A stretch of DNA of 7,965 nt from RBG-16-68-21 sp035286665 (GCA_035286665.1 DATECY010000199.1:1-7965), one strand, 5' to 3'; positions 1 to 6,171 are shown, counted from the stretch's first letter. Numbers and translations are program-made. The notes: generated by a model not told the origin, from the sequence alone.

Positions 1-332
1 TGTCGCCGCAGCTGGTGGGAGCCCAGCGGCTGGCGGCGCTCGCCGCCGAGCCAGAACTCGACGACTTCGTCGACGTCATCCTCCACGGCCGCCTGGTGGA
101 GTTCCGCATCGAGGAGATCGCCGTGCCGGACGGTTCTCCGCTGGCCGGCAAGAGCCTGCGGGAGTCGGCCATTCGCGACCAGAGCGGCGCGCTCGTGCTC
201 GGAGTGGAGAACCCCGCGGGAGAGCTGAACTTCAACCCTGACCCTGATTTCCGCATCCTTGCCGGGGCGATGGTGATTGCACTCGGCGACGCCGACCAGA
301 TCGACCGGCTCCGGGCCCACGTCGGCGCGTAG
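1..332 (+). CDS. Potassium channel / Trk-type K+ transport regulator, C-terminal RCK_C (TrkA-C) domain, 5'-truncated
   Basis: The reading frame is open from base 3 to a TAG at 330-332, and the gene begins before the window. The visible residues start SPQLVGAQRLAAL, like the end of a TrkA-N/RCK nucleotide-binding domain in bacterial potassium channels (the stretch often written SPxxxGAxRLA). A short linker leads to a TrkA-C domain over roughly the last 80 residues. Its hallmarks are VEFRIEEIAVPDGSPLAGKSLRES, then a GALVLGVE strand, an NPDPDFRILAGAMVIALG strand pair and a final helix. RCK_C domains are cytosolic and bind regulatory ions or nucleotides that gate the attached channel. Whether the missing part is a two-helix Kch-type pore or a stand-alone TrkA cannot be seen; the short single RCK tail favours a channel slightly. 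A downstream GTG at 15 is internal, not the true start. Confidence 0.85.
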   Translation, partial: SPQLVGAQRLAALAAEPELDDFVDVILHGRLVEFRIEEIAVPDGSPLAGKSLRESAIRDQSGALVLGVENPAGELNFNPDPDFRILAGAMVIALGDADQIDRLRAHVGA

Positions 333-369
333 GGGAAGGGATCGGCTCGCCCCAGCGCTCCCGATGACG

Positions 370-378
370 TTTTCCACA
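370..378 (+). promoter_or_regulatory. DnaA-box-like nonamer
   Basis: TTTTCCACA differs by one base from the E. coli DnaA box TTATCCACA and from the actinobacterial form TTGTCCACA. It lies 8 bp before the -35 of the MerR-gene promoter. Only one box is visible, so this is not an origin. If functional it would be a DnaA regulatory site; chance occurrence is quite possible. Confidence 0.25.
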
Positions 379-381
379 GGG

Positions 382-393
382 GTTGTTGACAAC
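382..393 (+). promoter_or_regulatory. Perfect short palindrome over the -35 (operator candidate)
   Basis: GTTGT-TG-ACAAC has 5-bp perfectly complementary arms around a 2-bp centre and covers most of the TTGACA hexamer. Dimeric regulators often bind such sites, but the arms are short enough to occur by chance, and no binding protein can be named from sequence alone. Confidence 0.3.
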
Positions 394-415
394 TCCCCAT
401 CGTGAGTCCTAACTT
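386..415 (+). promoter_or_regulatory. Probable sigma70-type promoter for the MerR/nuclease-like pair
   Basis: A perfect TTGACA -35 hexamer at 386-391 is followed after 18 bp by TAACTT at 410-415, which fits the actinobacterial TANNNT -10 pattern. Transcription would begin near 422, giving a leader of about 64 bases before GTG 486. The -35 lies inside the palindrome GTTGT-TG-ACAAC, so a repressor bound there would block polymerase. An alternative -10, TAAGCT at 452-457, has no good -35 at normal spacing. Confidence 0.5.
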
Positions 416-440
416 CAGTCCCGTAGTTCCCGGAGGGGAA

Positions 441-454
441 TTACCACGCTGTAA
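441..454 (+). promoter_or_regulatory. TTAC-N6-GTAA dyad in the MerR leader (possible autoregulatory site)
   Basis: TTAC (441-444) and GTAA (451-454) form an inverted repeat with a 6-bp spacer, about 20 bp downstream of the predicted transcript start and 32 bp before the start codon. MerR-family dimers usually bind interrupted dyads near their own promoters, so self-regulation is a reasonable guess. The 4-bp arms make this weak evidence. Confidence 0.3.
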
Positions 455-485
455 GCTCTGGGTCTCTGGGCACATGGGAGGCGAC

Positions 486-950
486 GTGACGGACGGGTAT
501 CGCGCACCGCAGGTCTGCAACATCGTCGGGATCACCTATCGCCAACTCGACTATTGGGCGCGCACCGGTCTGCTCCGACCGTCCCTGCAGAGCGCACAGG
601 GCTCCGGTTCACAGCGGCTCTATTCGTTCGGCGACGTCGTCCAGCTCCGTGTGGTCAAGCGGCTGCTCGACGCCGGGATGAGCCTCAAGAAGATCCGCCA
701 GGCCATGGACCTGTTGCGGGAGCAATTCCGCAGTGAGACTCCGCTCACCGACGTCACGCTGCTCTCGGATGGAACCACGATCTACGCCGCGCACAGCGCC
801 GACGAAGTCGTGGACGTCTTCAAGCGCGGCCAAGGCGTGTTCGGGATCGCCGTCGGCCCGGTCCAGCAGGAGATGGAGGGGAAGATCCACCAGTTGTTCC
901 CCGACTCGACCGCTCCAGCAACGGTCAAACCGGCAACCATGGAGGCCTGA
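486..950 (+). CDS. MerR-family transcriptional regulator, Rv1830-like
   Basis: A 154-residue cytosolic DNA-binding protein. The N-terminal winged helix-turn-helix covers about residues 4-80: the recognition segment GITYRQLDYWARTGLL at 15-30, the wing with GSGSQRLYSF at 39-48, and the dimer-proximal helix VVKRLLDAGMSLKKIRQAM at 56-74. The C-terminal part (LLSDGTTIYAAHSADEVVDV, then GQGVFGIAVG at 115-124) lacks the cysteine cluster of metal-sensing MerR proteins. From memory it matches the actinobacterial Rv1830-type MerR proteins, whose ligand is not clear to me. I chose GTG 486 because GGGAGG lies 4 bases upstream and family members begin near the GYRxP motif. ATG 474 is in frame and possible, while the GTG at 402 adds unrelated residues. 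The protein is shorter than the mycobacterial relative, which has a longer charged tail. One base separates it from the next gene, so the two are probably co-expressed. Confidence 0.88.
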   Translation: MTDGYRAPQVCNIVGITYRQLDYWARTGLLRPSLQSAQGSGSQRLYSFGDVVQLRVVKRLLDAGMSLKKIRQAMDLLREQFRSETPLTDVTLLSDGTTIYAAHSADEVVDVFKRGQGVFGIAVGPVQQEMEGKIHQLFPDSTAPATVKPATMEA

Positions 951-954
951 CCTG
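941..954 (+). promoter_or_regulatory. Ribosome binding site supporting CTG initiation
   Basis: GGAGG at 941-945 lies six bases before CTG 952-954 and overlaps the last codons of the MerR gene, whose TGA ends at 950. The optimal spacing is the main reason for placing the start here rather than inside the MerR gene. Confidence 0.5.
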
Positions 955-1386
955 ACCGTCGACTTCTACACCCAGGCCGATTCCGTCGATTTCGCACACG
1001 ACAGCGAACGGCAGTTCGCCCGTCTCCTCGACTTCTACGGAATCACCTGGGAATACGAACCTCGATCCTTCGACATCGAGCTTGACGACGCCGGCGAAGC
1101 CGTCGGATGGTTCACACCCGACTTCTACCTCCCCGACGAGGACCTGTTCATCGAGATCACCACGATGAGCCAGAAACTCGTCACCAAGAAGAACCGCAAG
1201 ATCCGCCTTCTCAGGGAGCGGCATCCCGAGGTTCGTTGCAAGATCTTCTACCAACGCGACTACCTACACCTGCTCATCAAGTACGACCTCGAAGCCTCCA
1301 CGGTCTCGTTGGGTGACTCTCCTGCACCCACCCGCATCCCCGGACCCGTCCAGGTGATCAACCTCGGAGACACCGAAACCGGCTGA
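952..1386 (+). CDS. Small PD-(D/E)XK nuclease-like protein, apparent CTG start
   Basis: Function unknown. The 144-residue protein has a restriction-endonuclease-like layout. Helix SERQFARLLDFYGI (18-31) contains E19, followed by WEYEPRSFDI (33-42), the motif TPDFYLPDEDLFIEIT (55-70) with D57 and E68, and an Arg/Lys-rich helix (75-90). KIFYQRDYLHLLIKY (97-111) and a Pro/Gly-rich tail follow. E19, D57 and E68 fit the PD-(D/E)XK acidic residues, but the usual lysine two residues after the second acid is T70. K75, K79 or K80 might substitute, or the protein may bind DNA without cutting it. No ATG, GTG or TTG in frame lies near the start of the conserved region. The only nearby candidate is CTG 952, with GGAGG at 941-945 six bases upstream, inside the end of the MerR gene. 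An in-frame ATG at 769 would overlap the MerR gene by 180 bases and add an Arg/Ser-rich stretch typical of a shadow frame. An undetected frameshift is the other possible explanation. Confidence 0.7.
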   Translation: MTVDFYTQADSVDFAHDSERQFARLLDFYGITWEYEPRSFDIELDDAGEAVGWFTPDFYLPDEDLFIEITTMSQKLVTKKNRKIRLLRERHPEVRCKIFYQRDYLHLLIKYDLEASTVSLGDSPAPTRIPGPVQVINLGDTETG

Positions 1387-1398
1387 CGAACCGGCGGG

Positions 1399-1433
1399 AT
1401 GACCCGGCTGGGGTGCCGTCTAGAGTTCGCGGT
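1399..1433 (+). promoter_or_regulatory. Probable leaderless promoter of the gcv operon
   Basis: TAGAGT at 1421-1426 fits the TANNNT -10 pattern and is followed by exactly seven bases before GTG 1434, so transcription would begin at or next to the start codon. ATGACC at 1399-1404 is a 4/6 match to TTGACA with a 16-bp spacer. No Shine-Dalgarno sequence precedes 1434, consistent with a leaderless mRNA. The gap after the previous gene is only 47 bp and leaves no room for a glycine riboswitch, which often controls gcv operons in other bacteria. Confidence 0.5.
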
Positions 1434-2486
1434 GTGACCGCTCATTCGCCCCTCCACGCGCTCCATGAGCGGCTCGGAGCTCGTTTCACCGACTTCGGCG
1501 GCTGGGAAATGCCCCTCCAGTACGCGGGGACCCTCACCGAACACAACGCCGTGCGCACCAGCGCGGGAGTGTTCGATGTCTCCCACCTCGGGCGTTTCTC
1601 ACTCTCCGGACCTGGGGCGTACGCCGCGGTGTCGGGGCTCTTGTGCAACGACATCGACCGCATCGAACCAGGACGAGCCCAATACACGATGGTCCTCGAT
1701 GACGACGGCGGGGTCATCGACGACGTGATCGTCTGGTGGCTCGAGGCGGAGCGCTTCGTGGTACTCCCCAATGGCGTGAACCACGACACCGTGCTTCTTC
1801 GCTTCCGAGATGCCGTCGGCGACAGCGCCGAGATCGTCGATCTCCGGCCGAGCACAGCCCTCATCGCGGTTCAGGGCCCCCAAGCGCCCCGCATCCTCGG
1901 GGAGGTCGTCGGCGCCGAGCCGGGGCGTTTCAGAGTGGTCGAATCGAAGCGGAGCGAGGGCCTCCTCATGGCAGCCGGCACCGGCTACACGGGGGAGAGG
2001 GGCGCCGAGATCATGGTGGACGCCGCACTCGCCCCATCACTGTTCGAACGCGTCGTGCAGGCAGGCGCCGCCCCGGCCGGTCTCGGGGCGCGCGACACCC
2101 TCCGCCTCGAGATGGGGTACCCGCTGTGGGGCCAGGATCTCGACACGAGCACCACGCCCTTGCAGGCAGGCCACGAGTGGGTGGTCGGCTGGGATCACGA
2201 CTTCGTGGGAAAGAACGCGCTCGAGCGGGAACGCATCGCCGGCGTGCCACGAACCCTCATCGGTTTCGCGTTCGCCGAGCGCCGCGTCCCTCGCCACGGC
2301 TACCCGCTCCGCTGCGGCACCGCGGCGGGTGTCGTCACCAGCGGGAACTTCAGCCCGACTCTGGGGGTAGGCATCGGGATGGGATACGTCGGCCCGGACC
2401 CCGGCGAAGCCACCACGGCGTCGATCGAGATCAGGGGAAAGTGGTTGGACGCCCGCCGCGTCGTCCCACCCTTCCTGGACCGCTGA
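1434..2486 (+). CDS. gcvT: Aminomethyltransferase (glycine cleavage T-protein)
   Basis: T-protein moves the aminomethyl carbon from lipoylated GcvH to tetrahydrofolate, releasing ammonia and giving 5,10-methylene-THF in the cytosol. The 350-residue protein spans the full family. The N-terminal folate-binding GCV_T domain includes FGGWEMPLQYAG (21-32), GVFDVSHLGRF (45-55) and GGVIDDVIVWW (92-102). That last segment holds the Asp pair (96/97) matching the catalytic aspartate of the E. coli enzyme. QGPQAP (147-152), GTGYTGERGAEIMV (182-195, E188 a folate-contact position) and RLEMGYPLWGQDLD follow. The C-terminal barrel has FVGKNALE, a GFAFAE strand and SGNFSPTLGVGIGMGYV. GTG 1434 is preferred because the family begins a few residues before the PLHALHERLGA helix and because of the leaderless -10; GTG 1413 adds seven unsupported residues. 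The TGA shares one base with the ATG of gcvPA (TGATG), implying translational coupling. gcvH, often next to gcvT, is absent. Confidence 0.95.
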   Translation: MTAHSPLHALHERLGARFTDFGGWEMPLQYAGTLTEHNAVRTSAGVFDVSHLGRFSLSGPGAYAAVSGLLCNDIDRIEPGRAQYTMVLDDDGGVIDDVIVWWLEAERFVVLPNGVNHDTVLLRFRDAVGDSAEIVDLRPSTALIAVQGPQAPRILGEVVGAEPGRFRVVESKRSEGLLMAAGTGYTGERGAEIMVDAALAPSLFERVVQAGAAPAGLGARDTLRLEMGYPLWGQDLDTSTTPLQAGHEWVVGWDHDFVGKNALERERIAGVPRTLIGFAFAERRVPRHGYPLRCGTAAGVVTSGNFSPTLGVGIGMGYVGPDPGEATTASIEIRGKWLDARRVVPPFLDR

Positions 2487-3814
2487 TGGACTTCACCCCA
2501 CACACCGATGCGGACGTGGCACGGATGCTCGGAGCGCTCGGCCTGGCCGAGTCCGCCGACCTGTTCCGTCACCTTCCGGCGGGCGTGGCCCTCGCCCACG
2601 AGCTGGCTCTTCCAGTGCCGATGGCCGAGTTGGACGTGATGCGTCACATCGACGAGCTCGGGGCGCGCAACACGGCGGGCCTGTGCTGTTTCGCCGGAGG
2701 GGGGATCTACGACCACTTCCTCCCGCCGGTGGTCAGGAGCCTCACACTGCGGCCCGAGTTCGTCACCTCGTACACTCCCTACCAGGCCGAGGTGGCCCAG
2801 GGCGTGCTCCAGGCCCTGTTCGAGTACCAGTCGATGGTGGCGGCGCTCATGGGCCTTCCCGTGGCCAATGCGTCCCTCTACGACGGTCCCACGTCCGGCC
2901 TCGAAGCCGTAAACATCGCGGTCGCCCACACCGGACGTCACATCGTCTGGCTGTCGCGCGGTGTGCGCCCCCACACGCGCCAGATCGTCGGCACGTTCGC
3001 CCGCGCCAGGGGATTGGAGGTCGTCGAACATCCCCTCGTAGACGGCCGCACCTCGTGGACCGACGGACCGGAACCTGCTGCCGTCGTGTTCTCCCAGCCG
3101 AATCACCTCGGAATCATCGAGGACTACGACGCCGCGGTCACCGCAGCCCACGGAAGGGCGGCACTCGCCATCGTCGAGGCTGACCCGATGCTGCTCGGTG
3201 TGCTGAGACGCCCCGGGGACGCCGGCTGCGACATCGCATTCGCCGAGGGCCAGCCGCTGGGGAACCCGATGTCGTTCGGAGGCCCGGTGCTTGGGATGTT
3301 TGCGGTCGCCTCCGGCCTCCTTCGCCGTGTACCCGGGCGCCTCGTCGGTGAGACCCTCGACCGCGACGGCCGCAAGGCCTACACGCTCACCCTGCGAACG
3401 AGGGAGCAGGACATCAGGCGCGACAAGGCGGCGTCGAACATCTGCACCAACCAAACGCTCAACGCCATCGCGGCAGCCGTCCACCTCGCCTGGCTCGGTC
3501 CGGATGGATTGGCAGAGGCGGGACGACAGTCGGTGCAGAAAGCCCACCATCTCGCCGACCTGCTCTGCACCATACCCGGCGTCGCCCTCGCCCATGGTGC
3601 GGCCTTCGCGCGGGAATTCGCGATCACCCTCCCTGCGGATCCTGTCGACGTGATCGCCGCCATGGCGCAACGCGGCTACCTCGCCGGCATCCCGCTGGGC
3701 GACGATCACCCCGACCTCCCCAACGGCCTCCTGGTCGCCGTCACGGAGAAGCGCACCGCTGCAGACATGACCGGTTACGCGGCGAGTCTGGCGGAGGTGC
3801 TCCACGATGTCTGA
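2486..3814 (+). CDS. gcvPA: Glycine dehydrogenase (decarboxylating) subunit 1
   Basis: This is the N-terminal half of a two-subunit P-protein, which decarboxylates glycine on PLP and passes the aminomethyl group to lipoyl-GcvH. Its 442 residues match the usual subunit length of about 440-450. The family signatures are PHTDADVARML (5-15), GGGIYDHFLPPVV (71-83), SYTPYQAEVAQG (95-106), the LFEYQSMVAALMGLPVANASLYDG helix-strand block (111-134), QPNHLGIIED, a GQPLGNPMSFGGPVLGMFA loop, RLVGETLDRDGRKAY and RRDKAASNICTNQ (311-323). The PLP lysine sits in the partner subunit, so the two must assemble together. No ribosome binding site precedes the ATG. Ribosomes finishing gcvT probably restart at the shared TGATG. 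The gene overlaps gcvPB by 8 bases at its end. Upstream extension of this frame to 1736 is only an Arg-rich shadow inside gcvT. Confidence 0.95.
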   Translation: MDFTPHTDADVARMLGALGLAESADLFRHLPAGVALAHELALPVPMAELDVMRHIDELGARNTAGLCCFAGGGIYDHFLPPVVRSLTLRPEFVTSYTPYQAEVAQGVLQALFEYQSMVAALMGLPVANASLYDGPTSGLEAVNIAVAHTGRHIVWLSRGVRPHTRQIVGTFARARGLEVVEHPLVDGRTSWTDGPEPAAVVFSQPNHLGIIEDYDAAVTAAHGRAALAIVEADPMLLGVLRRPGDAGCDIAFAEGQPLGNPMSFGGPVLGMFAVASGLLRRVPGRLVGETLDRDGRKAYTLTLRTREQDIRRDKAASNICTNQTLNAIAAAVHLAWLGPDGLAEAGRQSVQKAHHLADLLCTIPGVALAHGAAFAREFAITLPADPVDVIAAMAQRGYLAGIPLGDDHPDLPNGLLVAVTEKRTAADMTGYAASLAEVLHDV

Positions 3815-5315
3815 ACCGGGGGGCCGCGCGTGCTCATCACCATTGGTCGGAGGGGCGGCCGAGCCGACCCTCATGGAGATCTCCGCTCCGGGACGACGGG
3901 CGTGGTCTCTGCCCACCCTCGACGTGCCCGAGCGGGACCTCGGCCTTCCCGAGTCGGCCACGCATCGGCCGGAGCTCCCCGAAGTAGCCGAGCGCGACCT
4001 GGTCGCCCACTTCACCCGTCTCGCCCAGCGCAACTTCGCCGTGGACCTGGGCAGCTACCCGCTCGGGAGCTGCACGATGAAGTACAACCCGAAGGTGTGC
4101 GACTGGGCGGCCGAGCATCCGGCCTTCCGCAACCTCCATCCGGACACCCCTGCCACCCTCTCCCAAGGCGCCCTCGCGGTTCTGGTCGAAACCGAAGAGA
4201 TCCTGTGCACCCTCACCGGGATGACCCGGGCCACCTTCCAGCCGGCCGCGGGGGCCGCCGGTGAGCTGACCGGGTTGCTGGTGATGCGCGCGTACCACGA
4301 CTCGCGTGGTCGCCACCCCTCGACGGTCCTGATTCCAGACTCGGCACACGGGACCAACCCGGCGTCGGTGACCCTCGCCGGCTATCGGGTTCGGCACTTG
4401 CCGAGCGACTCACGAGGAATGGTCGATCTGGATGCATTGCGTGCCGCCATCGACGACGACGTCGCCGGTCTCATGCTCACCAATCCGAACACGCTGGGTT
4501 TGTTCGAAACCGACATCGTCGAGATGGCCCGCCTGGTTCACGCCGTCGACGGCCTCGTCTACTACGACGGGGCCAACCTCAACGCGATCCTTGGTGTCGC
4601 CCGGCCCGGCGACATGGGCTTCGACATCGTCCACTCCAACCTGCACAAGACCTTCGCCACCCCGCATGGGGGAGGGGGGCCGGGCTCCGGGCCGGTCGCC
4701 GTGGTGGAGCGCCTCGTCGAGTTCCTCCCCGGCCCGCTCGCCACCCTGGTCGACGGCGGATACGACTGGGTGATGCCCCGGCGTTCGATCGGCCGGGTGC
4801 ACGGCAACCACGGCAACTTCCTCGTCGTCCTGCGCGCCCTCACCTACATGCGGGCGCTGGGCGGCGCCGGGCTTCGCCATGTCGCCGAGCGGTCGGTCCT
4901 CAACGCCCGCTACCTCCAGTCGCTCCTCCCCGAGGAGTACGCGCTGGCGTACCCGGCACCGTGCATGCACGAGTTCGTCGTCTCCGTAGCCGGTCTCAAA
5001 CGCGCCACCGGGGTGCGAGCGATGGACGTCGCCAAGGCATTGCTCGACCACGGGTTCCATGCTCCGACCGTCTACTTCCCACTCGTGGTCGAGGAGGCCT
5101 TGATGATCGAGCCGACCGAGACCGAGTCCCCCGAGACGGTGGAGGCGCTGGCTGCAGCCTTCGCGGCGATCGGAGCGCAGGCGGTGGCCGACCCGGAGGC
5201 CGTGCAATCGGCGCCGCACACCACACCGATCTCACGCCCCGACGACGCCCTCGCCGCCCGCCATCCCGTGCTGACCTGGACCACGCCAACCCTCGACCCA
5301 GGAGACCTCCCATGA
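3807..5315 (+). CDS. gcvPB: Glycine dehydrogenase (decarboxylating) subunit 2, PLP-binding
   Basis: This is the C-terminal, PLP-carrying half of the glycine decarboxylase P-protein, 502 residues, the usual size. After a loose N-terminal stretch of about 20 residues comes SAPGRRAWSLP (26-36), then LGSYPLGSCTMKYNPK (81-96), a GALAVLVETEEILCTLTGM helix, DSAHGTNPASV, NPNTLGLFE and YYDGANLNAI. HSNLHKTFATPHGGGGPGSGP follows, with K281 the expected Schiff-base lysine and the glycine-rich loop binding the cofactor phosphate. The C-terminal small domain carries HGFHAPTVYFPLVVEEALMIE and a closing APHTTPISRPD. All key segments are intact. GGAGG at 3793-3797 lies nine bases before ATG 3807, and the start overlaps gcvPA by 8 bases, so the two subunits are made from coupled translation. 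The stop overlaps the start of the hydrolase gene (ATGA). Confidence 0.96.
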   Translation: MSEPGGRACSSPLVGGAAEPTLMEISAPGRRAWSLPTLDVPERDLGLPESATHRPELPEVAERDLVAHFTRLAQRNFAVDLGSYPLGSCTMKYNPKVCDWAAEHPAFRNLHPDTPATLSQGALAVLVETEEILCTLTGMTRATFQPAAGAAGELTGLLVMRAYHDSRGRHPSTVLIPDSAHGTNPASVTLAGYRVRHLPSDSRGMVDLDALRAAIDDDVAGLMLTNPNTLGLFETDIVEMARLVHAVDGLVYYDGANLNAILGVARPGDMGFDIVHSNLHKTFATPHGGGGPGSGPVAVVERLVEFLPGPLATLVDGGYDWVMPRRSIGRVHGNHGNFLVVLRALTYMRALGGAGLRHVAERSVLNARYLQSLLPEEYALAYPAPCMHEFVVSVAGLKRATGVRAMDVAKALLDHGFHAPTVYFPLVVEEALMIEPTETESPETVEALAAAFAAIGAQAVADPEAVQSAPHTTPISRPDDALAARHPVLTWTTPTLDPGDLP

Positions 5316-6145
5316 GCACGACAGGTTTTCGCTCCGCGTCCGACGGCCTTCGCCTGCGTACCCGCCATTGGGATGCGGCCGGTCGTGCCCGGTCGGCCGT
5401 GGTCGTCGTCCACGGCCTCGCCGAGCACACCGGCCGTTACGAGCACGTCGGAGAGGGCCTCGCCTCGAGGGGTCACGATGTCCGCGGCACCGACCTCCGG
5501 GGCTTCGGCGAGTCGGAAGGTGCCCGCGCCGCGATCGGATCGTGGGATGAATACCTCGACGACCTGGCCGGTGACGTCGGCACGGCCGCCGCCCTCGGGG
5601 TGCCCGTGGTCCTCCTCGGCCATTCGCTCGGCGGCCTCATCGCCGTCTCGTATGCCCTCGGTGAGCACCCACGGCCCGACCTGCTGGTCCTATCGGCTCC
5701 GGCCATCGACTCCACGATCCCCGCGATCAAGAAGTTGATGGCGCGGCTGCTCGGGCGGCTGGCGCCGGCGAAGTCGCTCGACAACGGTCTGCGCGGAAAC
5801 CAACTGTCACACGACCCGGCAGTGGGTGAACGGTACTTCGCGGACCCACTCGTGTACACCAGGACCACCCTCGGCATGGGACGCCTCGCCCTCGCGGCAC
5901 AGGTCGCGGTACGCAAGGACCTCGCTCATCTCGACCGTCCCACCCTCGTGATCCACGGTGGCGCCGACACCATCGTCCCTCCGCAGATCAGCGCACCCTT
6001 GGGGGCACTTCCAACCGTGGATCGAGTCGTGTTCCCGGCCTTCCGCCATGAGACGTTCAACGAGGAAGGCGGCGCGGCGGCCGTCGGCACCGTCGCCGAC
6101 TGGATCGAGGCCAACCTCCGCGAGGGGATCGCGGCCGGGCCCTAG
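5312..6145 (+). CDS. Alpha/beta hydrolase, monoacylglycerol lipase / lysophospholipase type
   Basis: A 277-residue serine hydrolase with no signal peptide or membrane segment, so probably cytosolic. It shows the canonical fold: VVVVHGLAEHTGRYEHV (30-46) with the oxyanion-loop HG, DLRGFGESEG (61-70), the nucleophile elbow GHSLGG with S105, a lid region around 135-200, HGGADTIVPP with D219, and FRHETFNE with H246. S105-D219-H246 is the expected triad. The HGxxEHxxRY motif is typical of monoacylglycerol lipases and PldB-type lysophospholipases. The actual ester substrate is not determined by sequence. ATG 5312 overlaps the gcvPB stop as ATGA, with AGGAG at 5300-5304 seven bases upstream, so it is translated as the last gene of the gcv operon. 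A role in glycine metabolism is not evident. It may simply share the promoter. Confidence 0.9.
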   Translation: MSTTGFRSASDGLRLRTRHWDAAGRARSAVVVVHGLAEHTGRYEHVGEGLASRGHDVRGTDLRGFGESEGARAAIGSWDEYLDDLAGDVGTAAALGVPVVLLGHSLGGLIAVSYALGEHPRPDLLVLSAPAIDSTIPAIKKLMARLLGRLAPAKSLDNGLRGNQLSHDPAVGERYFADPLVYTRTTLGMGRLALAAQVAVRKDLAHLDRPTLVIHGGADTIVPPQISAPLGALPTVDRVVFPAFRHETFNEEGGAAAVGTVADWIEANLREGIAAGP

Positions 6146-6171
6146 AGCGTCCGCCAATAGGCGGGCGCTCT
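6144..6171 (+). terminator. Hairpin at the end of the gcv-hydrolase operon
   Basis: A 12-bp stem (6144-6155 paired with 6160-6171, one T-G wobble) closes a 4-base AATA loop and begins within the hydrolase TAG stop codon. The stem is very GC-rich. The tract after it, TGCGCAATG, has no T-run, so this is a weak-tailed intrinsic terminator or an mRNA 3'-end stabiliser. Confidence 0.6.

Larger units (their letters stand above)
333..485 (+). promoter_or_regulatory. Intergenic regulatory region upstream of the MerR-type gene
   Basis: This 153-bp gap carries no convincing gene. It holds, in order, a DnaA-box-like nonamer (370-378), a short perfect palindrome (382-393) overlapping a TTGACA hexamer (386-391), a TAACTT -10-like hexamer (410-415), a TTAC-N6-GTAA dyad (441-454) and a GGGAGG ribosome binding site (476-481). 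A weak 5-bp hairpin at 341-365 followed by GACGTTTT might end the upstream potassium-channel transcript, but the stem is too short to trust. An open frame does run from GTG 402 into the MerR gene. Its extra residues look unlike the family, so I treat 402-485 as untranslated leader. Confidence 0.5.

Noticed and set aside
341..373. Hairpin ATCGG...CCGAT followed by GACGTTTT as terminator of the potassium-channel gene
   Set aside because: Only five base pairs with a 15-base loop; too weak to annotate as a terminator.
370..393. Replication origin (oriC) signal
   Set aside because: A single DnaA-like nonamer without an AT-rich unwinding region, further boxes, or neighbouring dnaA, dnaN or rpmH genes.
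402..485. GTG 402 as the MerR start
   Set aside because: It would add 28 residues with no similarity to MerR N-termini, lies just before the predicted -10 of the promoter, and has no ribosome binding site.
733..951. Longer upstream start for the nuclease-like protein (ATG 733 or 769)
   Set aside because: The added 60-70 residues are Arg/Ser/Pro-rich, lie wholly within the MerR gene in another frame, and look like a shadow frame.
1387..1433. Glycine riboswitch before the gcv operon
   Set aside because: Only 47 bp are available and the promoter hexamers occupy most of it.
2300..4033. 577-codon open frame on the - strand opposite gcvPA and the start of gcvPB
   Set aside because: It lies antisense to well-conserved genes, is rich in Arg, Gly, Val and Glu without any recognisable domain, and is explained by high third-position GC suppressing stop codons.
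4410..5219. 269-codon open frame on the - strand opposite gcvPB
   Set aside because: Complementary shadow of gcvPB codons; no domain pattern and no ribosome binding site of note.
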